From: an uncultured Gammaproteobacteria bacterium
GTDB lineage: Bacteria > Pseudomonadota > Gammaproteobacteria > CAISUE01
NCBI GenBank assembly: GCA_903888615.1
Contig: CAISUE010000011.1
Location: 1-62,323, forward strand
DNA length: 62,323 nt
Reading direction: 5' to 3'
This document shows positions 47,295 to 56,230 of the stretch, piece by piece. The notes below the pieces were generated by a model that saw only the letters and a list, made by a program, of their open reading frames with translations, ran no database searches and was not told where the DNA came from. Within the stretch, counting starts at the first letter, position 1. Every line of letters starts with the position of its first letter. Position numbers and translations under genes: made by a program.

Positions 47295-48826
47295 GCTGCT
47301 TTACTCTGAATTAAGACCTTGCCAGTCATGTCGGGAGGAATAGCTAAACCCATCAAGCTTAAAATCGTCGGCGCGATATCCGCTAGGGTACCGGTGGGTG
47401 CTATAGAAATAATATCCCGGCCCACATAAACAAATGGTACCGGATCGGCTGTGTGGGCCGTGTGGGCTTGCTGCGTTCGTTCATCGTACATGCATTCAGC
47501 ATTGCCATGATCCGCGGTGATGATCACCTCATAACCATTATGCTTGGCACTGGCTAAGACTTTATTTAAGCACGCATCGAGTATTTCAATACTGGTTTGC
47601 GTAGCGTCAAAATTTCCCGTATGGCCCAGCATATCCGGGTTGGCAAAATTGCAAATAATCAAACCAAAATGTTGTTGGTCAAGTGCATTGATCAATTCTA
47701 TAGTGATTTCTCGCGCACTCATCGCCGGTTGCAAATCATAAGTGCTGACGTTAGGGGAAGCGATTAAGCAACGTTGTTCACCTGCCAGCGGCGTTTCCAC
47801 GCCACCATTGAAGAAAAACGTCACATGGGCATATTTTTCAGTTTCAGCAATGCGTAATTGGGGGATGCCTTTTGATGCCACATAAGCACCCAGCGTATTC
47901 ACTAAGGTTTGTGGTGCAAAAAGAATTTGACTGGGGATATCATCGGCGTATTTCGTCATACTGAGAAAAGCACTGAGTTTTGGCACAGTATGACGGCTAA
48001 AGCCTGTAAATTCAGTGCTTAAAAAAGCGCGTGATAATTCACGGGCCCGATCCGAGCGATAATTCCAAAAAATCACGATATCATGGTCGCCAATAGCCGG
48101 CGGCATGCCGATAAGGGTGGGTTTAACAAATTCATCCGTCTCGTTGCGTGCATAAGCGTCTGTTAAGCCAGCAAGTGCATTGGCTGCATGAAAATCGGCT
48201 TGGTTAAGCGTTAATAAATCATAGGCCATTTGCACCCTATCCCAGCGTTGATCACGATCCATCGCATAATAGCGGCCACATAAAGAAGCAATGACGCCGC
48301 AATTTAAATCGCTACAGACGTTTTCCAGTTTGGTGAGAGAGTTTGCTGCACTTTGGGGTGGGACATCACGGCCATCGAGAAAAGCATGGAGATAGACTTT
48401 GTTTAATGCATGGCGCTGGCATTGTTTTAATAAGGCATAAAGATGCTGTTCATGGCTGTGGATACCGCCATCTGATAATAAACCCAAAAAATGCACGGCG
48501 CTATTGTGCGTTGCCGCCAACGTTAGCGCCTGTTGCAAGGCAGCATTATGGGTTAAGCCTTGCTGGTTAATAGCCTGATCGATACGGGTTAAATCTTGAT
48601 ATAGCACGCGACCGGCGCCAATCGTCAAATGCCCCACTTCGGAATTGCCCATTTGGCCGCAAGGTAAACCCACTGCTGCGCCAGATGCTTCAAGTAGTGC
48701 ATGGGGTGCGTTGGCCCATAAATCTTGCCAGGTCGGCGCATCGGCATGGGCGATGGCATTGTGTTCCCGTTTTGGGCTGATGCCAAAGCCATCGAGGATG
48801 ATGAGTAAGATTTTTGCAGGATTCAT
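47291..48826 (-). CDS. gpmI: 2,3-bisphosphoglycerate-independent phosphoglycerate mutase
   Basis: Glycolytic, manganese-dependent mutase interconverting 3- and 2-phosphoglycerate. The metal-binding DGFG is near residue 12, and the nucleophilic Ser62 is in GQMGNSEVGHLTIGAGR. Further conserved are HAFLDGRDVPP, ASLCGRYYAMDRDQRWDR, FWNYRSDRARE and the late metal site ITADHGNAE...TAHT. Its 511 residues match the family. It heads the minus operon gpmI-perM-hda-ispG. Confidence 0.95.
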   Translation of the reverse strand: MNPAKILLIILDGFGISPKREHNAIAHADAPTWQDLWANAPHALLEASGAAVGLPCGQMGNSEVGHLTIGAGRVLYQDLTRIDQAINQQGLTHNAALQQALTLAATHNSAVHFLGLLSDGGIHSHEQHLYALLKQCQRHALNKVYLHAFLDGRDVPPQSAANSLTKLENVCSDLNCGVIASLCGRYYAMDRDQRWDRVQMAYDLLTLNQADFHAANALAGLTDAYARNETDEFVKPTLIGMPPAIGDHDIVIFWNYRSDRARELSRAFLSTEFTGFSRHTVPKLSAFLSMTKYADDIPSQILFAPQTLVNTLGAYVASKGIPQLRIAETEKYAHVTFFFNGGVETPLAGEQRCLIASPNVSTYDLQPAMSAREITIELINALDQQHFGLIICNFANPDMLGHTGNFDATQTSIEILDACLNKVLASAKHNGYEVIITADHGNAECMYDERTQQAHTAHTADPVPFVYVGRDIISIAPTGTLADIAPTILSLMGLAIPPDMTGKVLIQSKAA

Positions 48827-48944
48827 AAAAAAATCGGTGGTTAAATCGGTGACACAAATTGGGAGTGGGTTTTATCAATTTCGCCTGTGTGTATTATTGT
48901 ACCTTACAGCATACAACTTTAAAACTACAGCTGAATGATCGTTA

Positions 48945-48982
48945 TAAAAAAACCGCAGTTAAATTAGGTCTAAGCTGCGGTT
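48945..48982 (-). terminator. Terminator of the cysteine-rich gene
   Basis: On the minus strand AACCGCAG (48982-48975), a 16-base loop and CTGCGGTT (48958-48951) are followed by a run of T at 48952-48946. It lies 16 bases after the minus-strand stop. Confidence 0.8.
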
Positions 48983-48997
48983 GAAAGGGTTTTGCTG

Positions 48998-49726
48998 CTA
49001 AATTTTTCCTATTGCGTTAATGATTTCACCAACGACAGGACCAACATGTTTAGCCACTTCAATTACTGCAGGGCCAACATGTTTGGCCGTTTCACCTATG
49101 CCCTTTATTAGGTGTTCTACAGGAATCTGTTTCATATTATTCCCGACACTAGCGAATCCCGAACCAATGGCATTAGCACCTGAGCCAATTGCGCTAGCCA
49201 TTGGAGCGGCGTAAGTCCCGGCATTGTTGACTAGATGAACAGCACCTCCAGCTACATGACTGACACCGTGGATGACATTACTAGCTGTATGACCGGCATT
49301 ATGTAAACCATGATTTGCTGCACTCTGTAAATGATGATTGGTATTGGAACAGCAAGTCGTCGGACAGGGTGGACAACAAGCGGCCAAATTAATACAGCAG
49401 TTATTATGCGTATCTGTGCGATGGTTGTGACCATTATCATTATTGTTGATAATGATGACCGTCGTATTACCAGGATTACCACTGCTGGGACAAAGGCAGC
49501 AACAACTATCACAACATGCTGAACTATCGGTTTTTTTTCTTTGTTCAGCCGTTTCTGGCCCTACAGCAATAGCAGCAATGGGAGCTTCCATAGGCTCATT
49601 CCGGTCTTTCATTGTTTGAGCTTCTGGAGCTTCCAATAACGGGCTTCCTAATGCCGTACTTTCTTTTGGTGCCTTCTTACACTTACAACATATGACGTTA
49701 CTGCATTTATTGTGACAATCACACAT
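48998..49726 (-). CDS. Unrecognised cysteine-rich protein with amphipathic tail
   Basis: A 242-residue protein I do not recognise. All 19 cysteines fall in the first 126 residues, in clusters at 2-16, 71-79 and 110-126 (for example CCDSCCCLC and CCPPCPTTCC), separated by Pro/Glu-rich and Asn/His-rich linkers. From about 127 on, the chain is free of Cys and rich in Gly, Ala, His and Asn, with long weakly amphipathic stretches and a near repeat (KHVGPAVIEVAKHVGPVVGEI). No signal peptide is seen. Metal binding, lipid attachment at the CC pairs, or membrane insertion of the tail are all possible. It is a single-gene unit with its own terminator. Confidence 0.7.
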   Translation of the reverse strand: MCDCHNKCSNVICCKCKKAPKESTALGSPLLEAPEAQTMKDRNEPMEAPIAAIAVGPETAEQRKKTDSSACCDSCCCLCPSSGNPGNTTVIIINNNDNGHNHRTDTHNNCCINLAACCPPCPTTCCSNTNHHLQSAANHGLHNAGHTASNVIHGVSHVAGGAVHLVNNAGTYAAPMASAIGSGANAIGSGFASVGNNMKQIPVEHLIKGIGETAKHVGPAVIEVAKHVGPVVGEIINAIGKI

Positions 49727-49960
49727 GATCAGTTTCTCTTTTTTTGACTTGCAAAAAATATCTCTGGAGATGATTATCCATGAGTTAACTTAACGGAAGC
49801 TTAACCTGATTTAGGGAGCCGGATAACTGACAAGGCAAGCGCATTTAAAAATTGTTTGCAGCAAGGACATTAGATCAGGTAAAAAACTTAATTTTGACGA
49901 TATCTTAGGTTTCTCAAAACTAGTTTCGCACCGATCGTGCTGGTTTTGGTAGCGGAGTTT

Positions 49961-49990
49961 CTTAAGGGTTACGCTATCGCTTAACCCCAC
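49961..49990. repeat. Short palindromic repeat in the gap upstream of the cysteine-rich gene
   Basis: GGGTTA (49965-49970) and TAACCC (49981-49986) flank CGCTATCGCT, matching the repeat cut by the window start. The rest of 49727-50177 shows no gene, only an ATCTCTGGAGAT palindrome at 49760-49771 and the hairpin near 50132. Confidence 0.4.
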
Positions 49991-50131
49991 TGAGATCGTA
50001 ATCGTTCACATGCGCTTGCGCCTTGAGCAATTTGCGAATAATGGCACCAAGTTTATATGTTTTGGTGCTATTCAACGGTCAAGAGCCAGTTGTTAAATAG
50101 CGGTTGATTGATTCAAGCTAAGCGGGTATTC

Positions 50132-50171
50132 CTTCAGCACCATGTGCGGATTTTTCACTGTGGTGCTGAAG
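50132..50171. repeat. Inverted repeat with TTCAGCACCA arms after rnr
   Basis: CTTCAGCACCA (50132-50142) and TGGTGCTGAAG (50161-50171) are perfect 11-base arms with an 18-base loop, 7 bases beyond the rnr stop. It shares its core with the repeat after grxC. It may act as an rnr terminator hairpin, although no T-run follows. Confidence 0.55.
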
Positions 50172-50177
50172 AGAGAC

Positions 50178-52547
50178 TTAAGTGGTTTTTTTTCTCGACC
50201 GACGTCGTGGTTTCTTTTTAAGTGCGGTGCCGGTCTCCATAGTTACTTTAGGAGCAGGTTTGTTGCCAGCAGACCCTTTAGCACTGGATTTTTTAGGCTT
50301 ACTACTGCCTTCAACACCGGTATCTGCTTGACCCACTAACGCAAAATCAATTTTCTTTTGATCGATATCGACTCTAGCCACTAAAACTTGGACTTTATCA
50401 CCTAGTCTAAAGGTTTGGCCCGAGCGATCACCGCGTAAACGGGCAGTGGCGACATCAAATTGATAATAATCGTTTTTAAGGGTGCTGACATGCACTAAGC
50501 CTTCGACATAAATATCGGTTAATTCAACAAAAAAACCAAAACCGGTGACATGGGTAATGACGCCAGAGAATGCTTGACCGACTTTGTCTTTCAAATATTG
50601 GCACTTCAAACTATCGGTGGCATCGCGGGTAGCATCATCGGCGCGGCGTTCTGTTAAAGAACAATGTTCCCCAAAAAATACCATCTTAGCTTGATCATAA
50701 GGATAAGCATTGATATTTTTCTTACCTAACGCATGCTTAATGGCGCGATGGACTAATAAATCTGGGTAACGGCGAATCGGTGAAGTGAAATGGGTGTAGG
50801 CCTCATAAGCTAAGCCAAAATGACCTTGATTTTCAGGTGTGTAAACGGCTTGTGAGAGTGAGCGCAGCAACATCGTTTGAATTAAATGGGCATCGGGTCG
50901 ATCGCTTAAACTCGCCAATAACACACCATAATCTTTAGGCTGTGGTTTGTCTTTGCCACCCAAAGTCAAACCCAATTCAGTTAAGAAACGTCGCAGATTA
51001 TCGAGTTTTTCAGGTTTGGGACCTAAGTGCGTGCGATATAGCGTCGGAAAATCTTGTTCACTCAAAAATTTCGCGGTACAGACATTGGCGGCTAACATAC
51101 ATTCTTCGATTAAGCGGTGCGCATCATTACGTCGCCGAGGGACAATTTTGTCAATTTTACGGTCTTTATCAAAGATGATTTGCGTTTCCACTGTATCAAA
51201 ATCAATCGCGCCGCGTTTATGGCGATTGGTGAGCAGAGCATGAAATAATTGCTGCAAATGTTGCAGCGATGCCCACGCGACGTGATGTTGGGTGCGCAGA
51301 TCCAGTGCCTCATGATTTAACATAGCGTCGACATTATCATAGGTTAAACGCGCTGCCGAATGCATGATCGCTTCGTAAAAGCGTGATTCATGAATAATGC
51401 CAGCGGCACTGATTTGCATATCACATACCATGCACAGACGATCCACGTTGGGCTTCAGTGAGCACAAGCCATTGGAAAGAATTTCCGGTAGCATCGGAAT
51501 CACGTAACCTGGGAAATACACGGAATTACCGCGATGAATAGCTTCTTCATCTAAAGGGCTGTGGATGTGTACATAATGACTGACATCGGCAATGGCGACG
51601 ATCAAGCGAAAGCCTTTGCCATTTTTTTCGCAATAAACAGCATCATCAAAATCTTTAGCATCTTCGCCATCGATAGTGACTAAGGGTAAATGGCGTAAAT
51701 CGATTCGATTTGCCGCGTCTGAATGGTTCACAGTTTCTGTTAACGTGGCAATGCTGGCAGTGACAGTTTCAGGCCAAACGATAGGAATTTGATGGGCGCG
51801 AATGGCGATTTCTGCTTCCATACCAGCACCTAATTGATCCCCCAATAATTCAGTGATGACGCCAGTGGCTTGACGGTATTCAGAAGGGTGAGAGCTAAGT
51901 GTTACCACCACGATTTGGCCAGGTTTAGCGGCTTGCGTTTGATCCGTGGTAATGAGAATCGAGTGGGCGATGCGTTTATTTTCAGGGATTAAATAATGTA
52001 CGCCATCATCAAGGCAATAACGACCTACTAATTGGGTGGTATTGTGGGCCAAGACTTCTACCAAACTGGCTTCGCGACGGCCTTTGTAATCTAAACCCAT
52101 AACGCGTACTAAGACGCGATCACCATCGAATAAACTCTTCATGGTGCGGGCGCTTAAGGCTAAATCCGGCGTGCTGTCATCAGCCACCACAAAGCCAAAG
52201 CCATCGCGGTGGCCAATGACGCGGCCGGTGACTAAATTCATTTTTTCTGGCAAACCATATTCACGACGGCGATTGAGTTTTAATTGGCCATCGCGACACA
52301 TAGCAAATAACCGGCGTTCAACGCCAATCAATTGTTCTTCTGACGTGATTTTAAGTGCGGTGCAAATATCTTTGTAAGATGCTGGTTTCGCATGTTCTTT
52401 TAAGAGACTCAAAATATATTCGCGACTCGGAACCGGATTGGCGTATTTTTCCGCTTCACGTTCAGCAAAGGGATCTTGAGATTTTGGTTTCTTGGTTTTT
52501 GTCAATTGTTTAATACCAGCCATTAATTTTTTTAATAATTTTGCCAT
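50178..52547 (-). CDS. rnr: Ribonuclease R
   Basis: Processive 3'-5' exoribonuclease that can degrade structured RNA and assists tmRNA quality control. The order is an N-terminal winged-helix region (about 40-95), cold-shock domains with VTGRVIGHRDGFGFVV, and the RNB domain. The last has the catalytic aspartates in LVTIDGEDAKDFDDAVYC and the downstream YTHFTSPIRRYPDLLVHR. The S1 domain (GVITHVTGFGFFVEL) follows, then a basic Lys/Arg tail ending KKKPRRRSRKKTT. Its 789 residues are near E. coli's 813. It is last in the minus unit starting with the TraI_2-like gene; apaH ends 20 bases upstream of it. Confidence 0.95.
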   Translation of the reverse strand: MAKLLKKLMAGIKQLTKTKKPKSQDPFAEREAEKYANPVPSREYILSLLKEHAKPASYKDICTALKITSEEQLIGVERRLFAMCRDGQLKLNRRREYGLPEKMNLVTGRVIGHRDGFGFVVADDSTPDLALSARTMKSLFDGDRVLVRVMGLDYKGRREASLVEVLAHNTTQLVGRYCLDDGVHYLIPENKRIAHSILITTDQTQAAKPGQIVVVTLSSHPSEYRQATGVITELLGDQLGAGMEAEIAIRAHQIPIVWPETVTASIATLTETVNHSDAANRIDLRHLPLVTIDGEDAKDFDDAVYCEKNGKGFRLIVAIADVSHYVHIHSPLDEEAIHRGNSVYFPGYVIPMLPEILSNGLCSLKPNVDRLCMVCDMQISAAGIIHESRFYEAIMHSAARLTYDNVDAMLNHEALDLRTQHHVAWASLQHLQQLFHALLTNRHKRGAIDFDTVETQIIFDKDRKIDKIVPRRRNDAHRLIEECMLAANVCTAKFLSEQDFPTLYRTHLGPKPEKLDNLRRFLTELGLTLGGKDKPQPKDYGVLLASLSDRPDAHLIQTMLLRSLSQAVYTPENQGHFGLAYEAYTHFTSPIRRYPDLLVHRAIKHALGKKNINAYPYDQAKMVFFGEHCSLTERRADDATRDATDSLKCQYLKDKVGQAFSGVITHVTGFGFFVELTDIYVEGLVHVSTLKNDYYQFDVATARLRGDRSGQTFRLGDKVQVLVARVDIDQKKIDFALVGQADTGVEGSSKPKKSSAKGSAGNKPAPKVTMETGTALKKKPRRRSRKKTT

Positions 52548-52567
52548 GATGATGCGAATTCCTTAAT

Positions 52568-53392
52568 TCATTTAATTGTTATTTGACTGGGGATGGAAAA
52601 GCGCATTGCATCTTCCAGTCGATAAGCGGTTAATGTGTGGCCCCAAGCGCAACCAGTATCTACAGCAACGACGTTAAAATCACCGCCTACATCGCCTAAT
52701 AAAGCGGCCCAGTGGCCAAAGATGATCCGTGTTGAAGCAGTTTGGCGGGATACTATTTGATACCAAGGTAAATAGCCTTTTGGTAATGCATCAAGGCCAC
52801 GCTTGAATTCCAGTGACATCTTAGCATTTAGTGTGACAATGCGCTGCCGTGTTAAACAATTAATAATGCAGCGCCACCGCTCTGGCCCCGTTAACGTATC
52901 TTGCCAAGTCAGTGGCGTTTCATCATACAAGTGCGCCAACAGCATCGATCCTAGTGAACTCTGTAATTGTAAACTGGCTTCTTGCGCTAGCTTTAACGTA
53001 GTTTCCCGTGTCCAATGGGGAGCTACGCCGGCATGCACCACCAGGCTATTATAGCCTGAATCGTACAATGCCAGCGGTTGGCGGATTAGCCACTCGATCA
53101 GTGCGTCGCGATCAGGTGCTTGATAAAGGTCAGCTAGGGTGTCACTAGGTTTTCTAGTGATCTTGCCCAAAACAACACTTAAAAAATACAAATCATGATT
53201 ACCCAAGACGCTTTGATGGTGGTTTGGTAAGTTTGCTACAAAGCGTAATGTTTCTAATGAGTTTGCACCGCGATTGATTAAATCACCGGCAAACCACAGG
53301 CGATCGGTGTGTTCATTGAAATGAATGGCATCGAGTAAAGCCATGAGTTCTGGGTAACATCCCTGTACATCGCCTATCACATAAGTTGCCAT
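52568..53392 (-). CDS. apaH: Diadenosine tetraphosphatase (symmetrical)
   Basis: PPP-family phosphoesterase cleaving Ap4A to two ADP. It also removes Np4 caps from RNA in E. coli. The metal motifs are GDVQGC (residues 7-12), AGDLINRG and GNHD. The start at 53392 (MATYVIGDVQGCYPELM) matches the family and gives 274 residues (E. coli 280). The frame is open another 47 codons to an ATG directly after the apaG stop, but those codons cross a large hairpin and look like inserted repeat sequence. Confidence 0.9.
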   Translation of the reverse strand: MATYVIGDVQGCYPELMALLDAIHFNEHTDRLWFAGDLINRGANSLETLRFVANLPNHHQSVLGNHDLYFLSVVLGKITRKPSDTLADLYQAPDRDALIEWLIRQPLALYDSGYNSLVVHAGVAPHWTRETTLKLAQEASLQLQSSLGSMLLAHLYDETPLTWQDTLTGPERWRCIINCLTRQRIVTLNAKMSLEFKRGLDALPKGYLPWYQIVSRQTASTRIIFGHWAALLGDVGGDFNVVAVDTGCAWGHTLTAYRLEDAMRFSIPSQITIK

Positions 53393-53475
53393 GGCTAATT
53401 TCTCTCGGCACTGCCAAGCAGCCATCCCTGGATGCGCAGCCAGCCAAAACGTCGGTGTTTTGTCGCTCGTTGGTA

Positions 53476-53513
53476 CCCCACACTTAAATTCACAAATGCA
53501 TTTAAGTGTGGGG
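53476..53513. repeat. Perfect 14-base hairpin between apaG and apaH
   Basis: CCCCACACTTAAAT (53476-53489) and ATTTAAGTGTGGGG (53500-53513) form a perfect stem with a 10-base loop. It lies within the 141-base spacer 53393-53533, which stays open in frame with apaH. The spacer resembles an inserted small repeat element. Confidence 0.6.
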
Positions 53514-53533
53514 TGAATTCCCGCTTGAGCCAT

Positions 53534-53929
53534 TTAATGTACAGCATCGTGTTTGATCAATTGAAAGGCTTTGATTTCGACCATGAAAGGAGTGCCATCA
53601 TCAGCAATCATTTCATACGTACCAAACATACTGCCGATGGGTGTGTTGAGTGTGACAAAGCTGGTGTATTCAAAGGTATCGCCAGGGCCGAGATAAGGTT
53701 GCGTGCCAACGACGCCGATGCCACGGACTTCTTTTACCGCTGCATGGCCATCCATGACAAACCAGTGGCGATGTAATAACCGCGCGCCTACGGCGCCGCT
53801 TACATGTTGCAATTTAACATCATAGGCGAAGTTAAAGCAATGGGTCTGTGGATCAGAAGTGTTGGGCAAGTAATGGCTGTGCACGGTAACGGTAATGACG
53901 CAAGGGATAGAGTGAGCTTGATCAATCAT
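53534..53929 (-). CDS. apaG: ApaG protein
   Basis: A 131-residue fibronectin-III-like protein usually encoded next to apaH. The diagnostic stretch is VRGIGVVGTQPYLGPGDTFEYTSFVTLNTPIGSMFGTYEM. The biochemical role is unsettled, with reports of magnesium or nucleotide effects. It begins 5 bases after the TraI_2-like gene ends, and its stop is immediately followed by an ATG in the apaH frame (TAAATG). Confidence 0.93.
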   Translation of the reverse strand: MIDQAHSIPCVITVTVHSHYLPNTSDPQTHCFNFAYDVKLQHVSGAVGARLLHRHWFVMDGHAAVKEVRGIGVVGTQPYLGPGDTFEYTSFVTLNTPIGSMFGTYEMIADDGTPFMVEIKAFQLIKHDAVH

Positions 53930-53934
53930 GGTAA

Positions 53935-55344
53935 TTAGTCCGGTAAAGGCGTGTATTCATAGGCCTTGGTCGCTTCTTGGACAGGCGAACTATGGGTGAT
54001 GGCTACTTCTGCTAAGCCTAGCGTCAAAGGGGGTAACGTGTTTTTTCCATAAAGTATGTAAGGATTGTCTAGTATTAAGCCACTGAAGCGCATTTTTCCC
54101 TGCTGGGTCTTTAAGACAAAATCACGTAAAGCCAAGCCATTCGCGGAGCTAACGGCTAATTTGTGTAAATCTTTAAAAAGTGCTTCGCTATTAATGGGGC
54201 TTTGTTTTTGTAACGCTAAGTGTTTTGCATAAGCAGCGGTAATTTTCAGCCAATTTAGAACAAGACCATGATCGGTTCGAAACATAATGGCTGCTTGCTC
54301 ATCACCGACGATCAGTTGGCCGTTTTTAATTGACAGTTGTAACCAGCGTAAAAAAGCTAAGCCTAAAGCTAAACGCGGTGCATTCGCAGCGCCATAAGAA
54401 CCCAGTGTGCGCGAATTGGTGGCGTCGGTAGATGCCACGCCATCCGTGGTGTGTTCACCAGTGGCGATGACGCCTCGTTCAATCAATAAATTGGTTTCGT
54501 CACGTAATTGAGCGGCTGTATCGCCCAGGGGTTCTTGAAACAATAGATTGTGAGGGCGATTGGTTAAAAAGCTGGCTCGAGCGTCAGGAATGGCGTCGCT
54601 GATAAATTGTTGAAACAGCACGGCATCACTACGCGGAATGAGGGTTAGCATGGTGCGCCTGGTTTCATCTTCTTCACGCGGCGAAATGCTCAGCATCAAA
54701 TTGTACCAAAACTGCAGTACTTGATGATTGCTAGATAGCCAACAAAAAGCGGAATTTTTATAATTTTGACCGGTATGAGTCAAGACTTGGCGGGCTAAAA
54801 TGAGGCTGGCAGGCGCTTGCCAATCGGTGAGTTCGAGAGGCAAAAATTCGTAACTAAAGGCTTTGCCCACCGCAGGCATAGGTCCACTGTAAGGATCGTA
54901 AAGGTTTACTTGATCGGTGCGATTTTTGATTTGAATGCGAAACCTTAAAGTTAGCAAGCCTAAATCATTGAGTAAGGCTGCTGAAAAGACGGCAAATAAT
55001 TCAGCGTGTTGGGTTGAAGAAAGTAAGTCAGGCCTAAGGTTTTGAATATCAAAATAAGCTTTCAAGGCTTGCTTGGTGCACATGATGGCGCGATCCAGGC
55101 TTAAACGCAAAAAACCAAAAGCTTCAGCATAAAGGCTATAGCGTGTAGCGGGTAAATTTTGTACATATTCAGCAAAGCTTTCAATGGTCGCGGTATAATA
55201 TTGCTGAAAATCGCTGTCAGTTAAAGGAATCAGGGGGCGAAATTGCTGTAGGGCGTATCGAGTATCAGGATCTAATAAAAGTTGTTTGCCGCGCAGGGTT
55301 GGTGTGAAGTTTAAGTCTTTGATTTTATCATCGGATAGAAACAT
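53935..55344 (-). CDS. TraI_2-domain protein (MobH relaxase-like) with degenerate HD motif
   Basis: The N-terminal domain (about 20-200) follows the TraI_2 pattern of MobH-type conjugative relaxases: LRPLIPLTDSDFQQYYTATIESFAEYVQNLPATRYSLY, resembling the domain's L..YVQ.LP core. Where active members have HHxxxGGLLxHxLE and HDxGK, this protein has RYSLYAEAFGFLRLSLD (about 68-84) and NDLGL (126-130). The metal-binding histidines are therefore gone. The region FLRWLQLSIKNGQLIVGDEQAAIMF (331-355) resembles the TraI_2_C winged helix. No helicase or other transfer gene is nearby. It heads a minus unit with apaG, apaH and rnr, so it looks domesticated. Similarity is recalled by eye, without a search. 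It has 469 residues. Confidence 0.55.
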   Translation of the reverse strand: MFLSDDKIKDLNFTPTLRGKQLLLDPDTRYALQQFRPLIPLTDSDFQQYYTATIESFAEYVQNLPATRYSLYAEAFGFLRLSLDRAIMCTKQALKAYFDIQNLRPDLLSSTQHAELFAVFSAALLNDLGLLTLRFRIQIKNRTDQVNLYDPYSGPMPAVGKAFSYEFLPLELTDWQAPASLILARQVLTHTGQNYKNSAFCWLSSNHQVLQFWYNLMLSISPREEDETRRTMLTLIPRSDAVLFQQFISDAIPDARASFLTNRPHNLLFQEPLGDTAAQLRDETNLLIERGVIATGEHTTDGVASTDATNSRTLGSYGAANAPRLALGLAFLRWLQLSIKNGQLIVGDEQAAIMFRTDHGLVLNWLKITAAYAKHLALQKQSPINSEALFKDLHKLAVSSANGLALRDFVLKTQQGKMRFSGLILDNPYILYGKNTLPPLTLGLAEVAITHSSPVQEATKAYEYTPLPD

Positions 55345-55501
55345 AATATCGTCTATGCTAAATTAACAAGCGTGAGCGAATAATAACATTAAAAATAAAC
55401 TGTAGGGGTGTGGGAGCGGTGAGGCCGTGTGTTGATGAAAGGCGCCGAGTAGTGGTTGAAAAAATAAACTGTGAATAAAGCCACTTCTCTAAAGAAAATG
55501 C

Positions 55502-55529
55502 TTGTGTTTTTTAGTAAAACCCGTATAAT
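55502..55529 (+). promoter_or_regulatory. Promoter of the tRNA-fMet-rimP-nusA-infB operon
   Basis: TTGTGT (55502-55507), a 16-base spacer and a perfect TATAAT (55524-55529) lie 13 bases upstream of the mature tRNA end. Confidence 0.6.
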
Positions 55530-55542
55530 CAAATCCTTCAAT

Positions 55543-55619
<77 letters not shown>

Positions 55620-55638
55620 ACTATGTAGCAAACAATAA

Positions 55639-55661
55639 ATGGGCCTTTAGGCTCATTTTTG
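55639..55661 (+). terminator. Attenuator-type terminator between tRNA-fMet and rimP
   Basis: ATGGGCCT (55639-55646) pairs with AGGCTCAT (55649-55656), with one G-T wobble and a 2-base loop, followed by a T-run. Partial termination here would lower rimP-nusA-infB relative to the tRNA. Confidence 0.65.
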
Positions 55662-55679
55662 TTATATGGCACTAAGAAT

Positions 55680-56129
55680 ATGGCGGATATCACTCAGAAA
55701 TTAAAAAATTTACTAACACCTACCATTCAAGCTTTAGGTTTTGAATTGTGGGGTTTGGTTTATGTGCAACAAGGCCGATCTTCTATCCTACGTATTTTTA
55801 TCGATGGGCCAGTGGGTGTTACGATCGACGATTGTGCGCGAGCCAGTCGCCAATGCAGCAGTGTCTTAGATGTCGAAGACACGATAGTTGCCGCTTATAC
55901 ATTGGAAGTTTCTTCTCCCGGCATGGATCGACAATTTTTTGAAATAGCGCAATATCCACGCTTCATTGGTCAAATGCTTAAGATAAAATTGTATCAAGCG
56001 TTAAATCAACGCAAACAGTGGGTGGGTAAATTATTGGCAGCAACGGCAGACACACTTACCATCGAAGTGGATGGTCAACCGGTGGTGTTAGCTTTTAGCG
56101 ATATCGATCGTGCGAATATTTTAGTTTAG
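55680..56129 (+). CDS. rimP: Ribosome maturation factor RimP
   Basis: Assists 30S subunit assembly. The ATG at 55680 (MADITQKLKNLLTPTIQALGFELWGLVYVQQG) gives 149 residues, matching the family (E. coli 150). The conserved LRIFID, VTIDDCARASRQCSSVLDVED and YTLEVSSPGMDRQF are present, followed by a C-terminal SH3-like domain. An in-frame TTG 21 bases upstream overlaps the attenuator and is unlikely. Confidence 0.93.
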   Translation: MADITQKLKNLLTPTIQALGFELWGLVYVQQGRSSILRIFIDGPVGVTIDDCARASRQCSSVLDVEDTIVAAYTLEVSSPGMDRQFFEIAQYPRFIGQMLKIKLYQALNQRKQWVGKLLAATADTLTIEVDGQPVVLAFSDIDRANILV

Positions 56130-56230
56130 CTTTATTTTGAATACAAAATTCGCCTAATCATCAAGATTTTGCGTTATTTCATACATCTTATTCGTCATGT
56201 TAAGGCGAAGTTTTGGCAAAGAGGAGCGTT

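Noticed and set aside
49774-49782. TTATCCATG as a DnaA box
   Set aside because: Two mismatches from the consensus and isolated.
53393-53533. 47-residue N-terminal extension of ApaH as the normal start
   Set aside because: The family N-terminus begins at 53392, and the extension crosses a perfect hairpin typical of inserted repeats; kept only as a finding.
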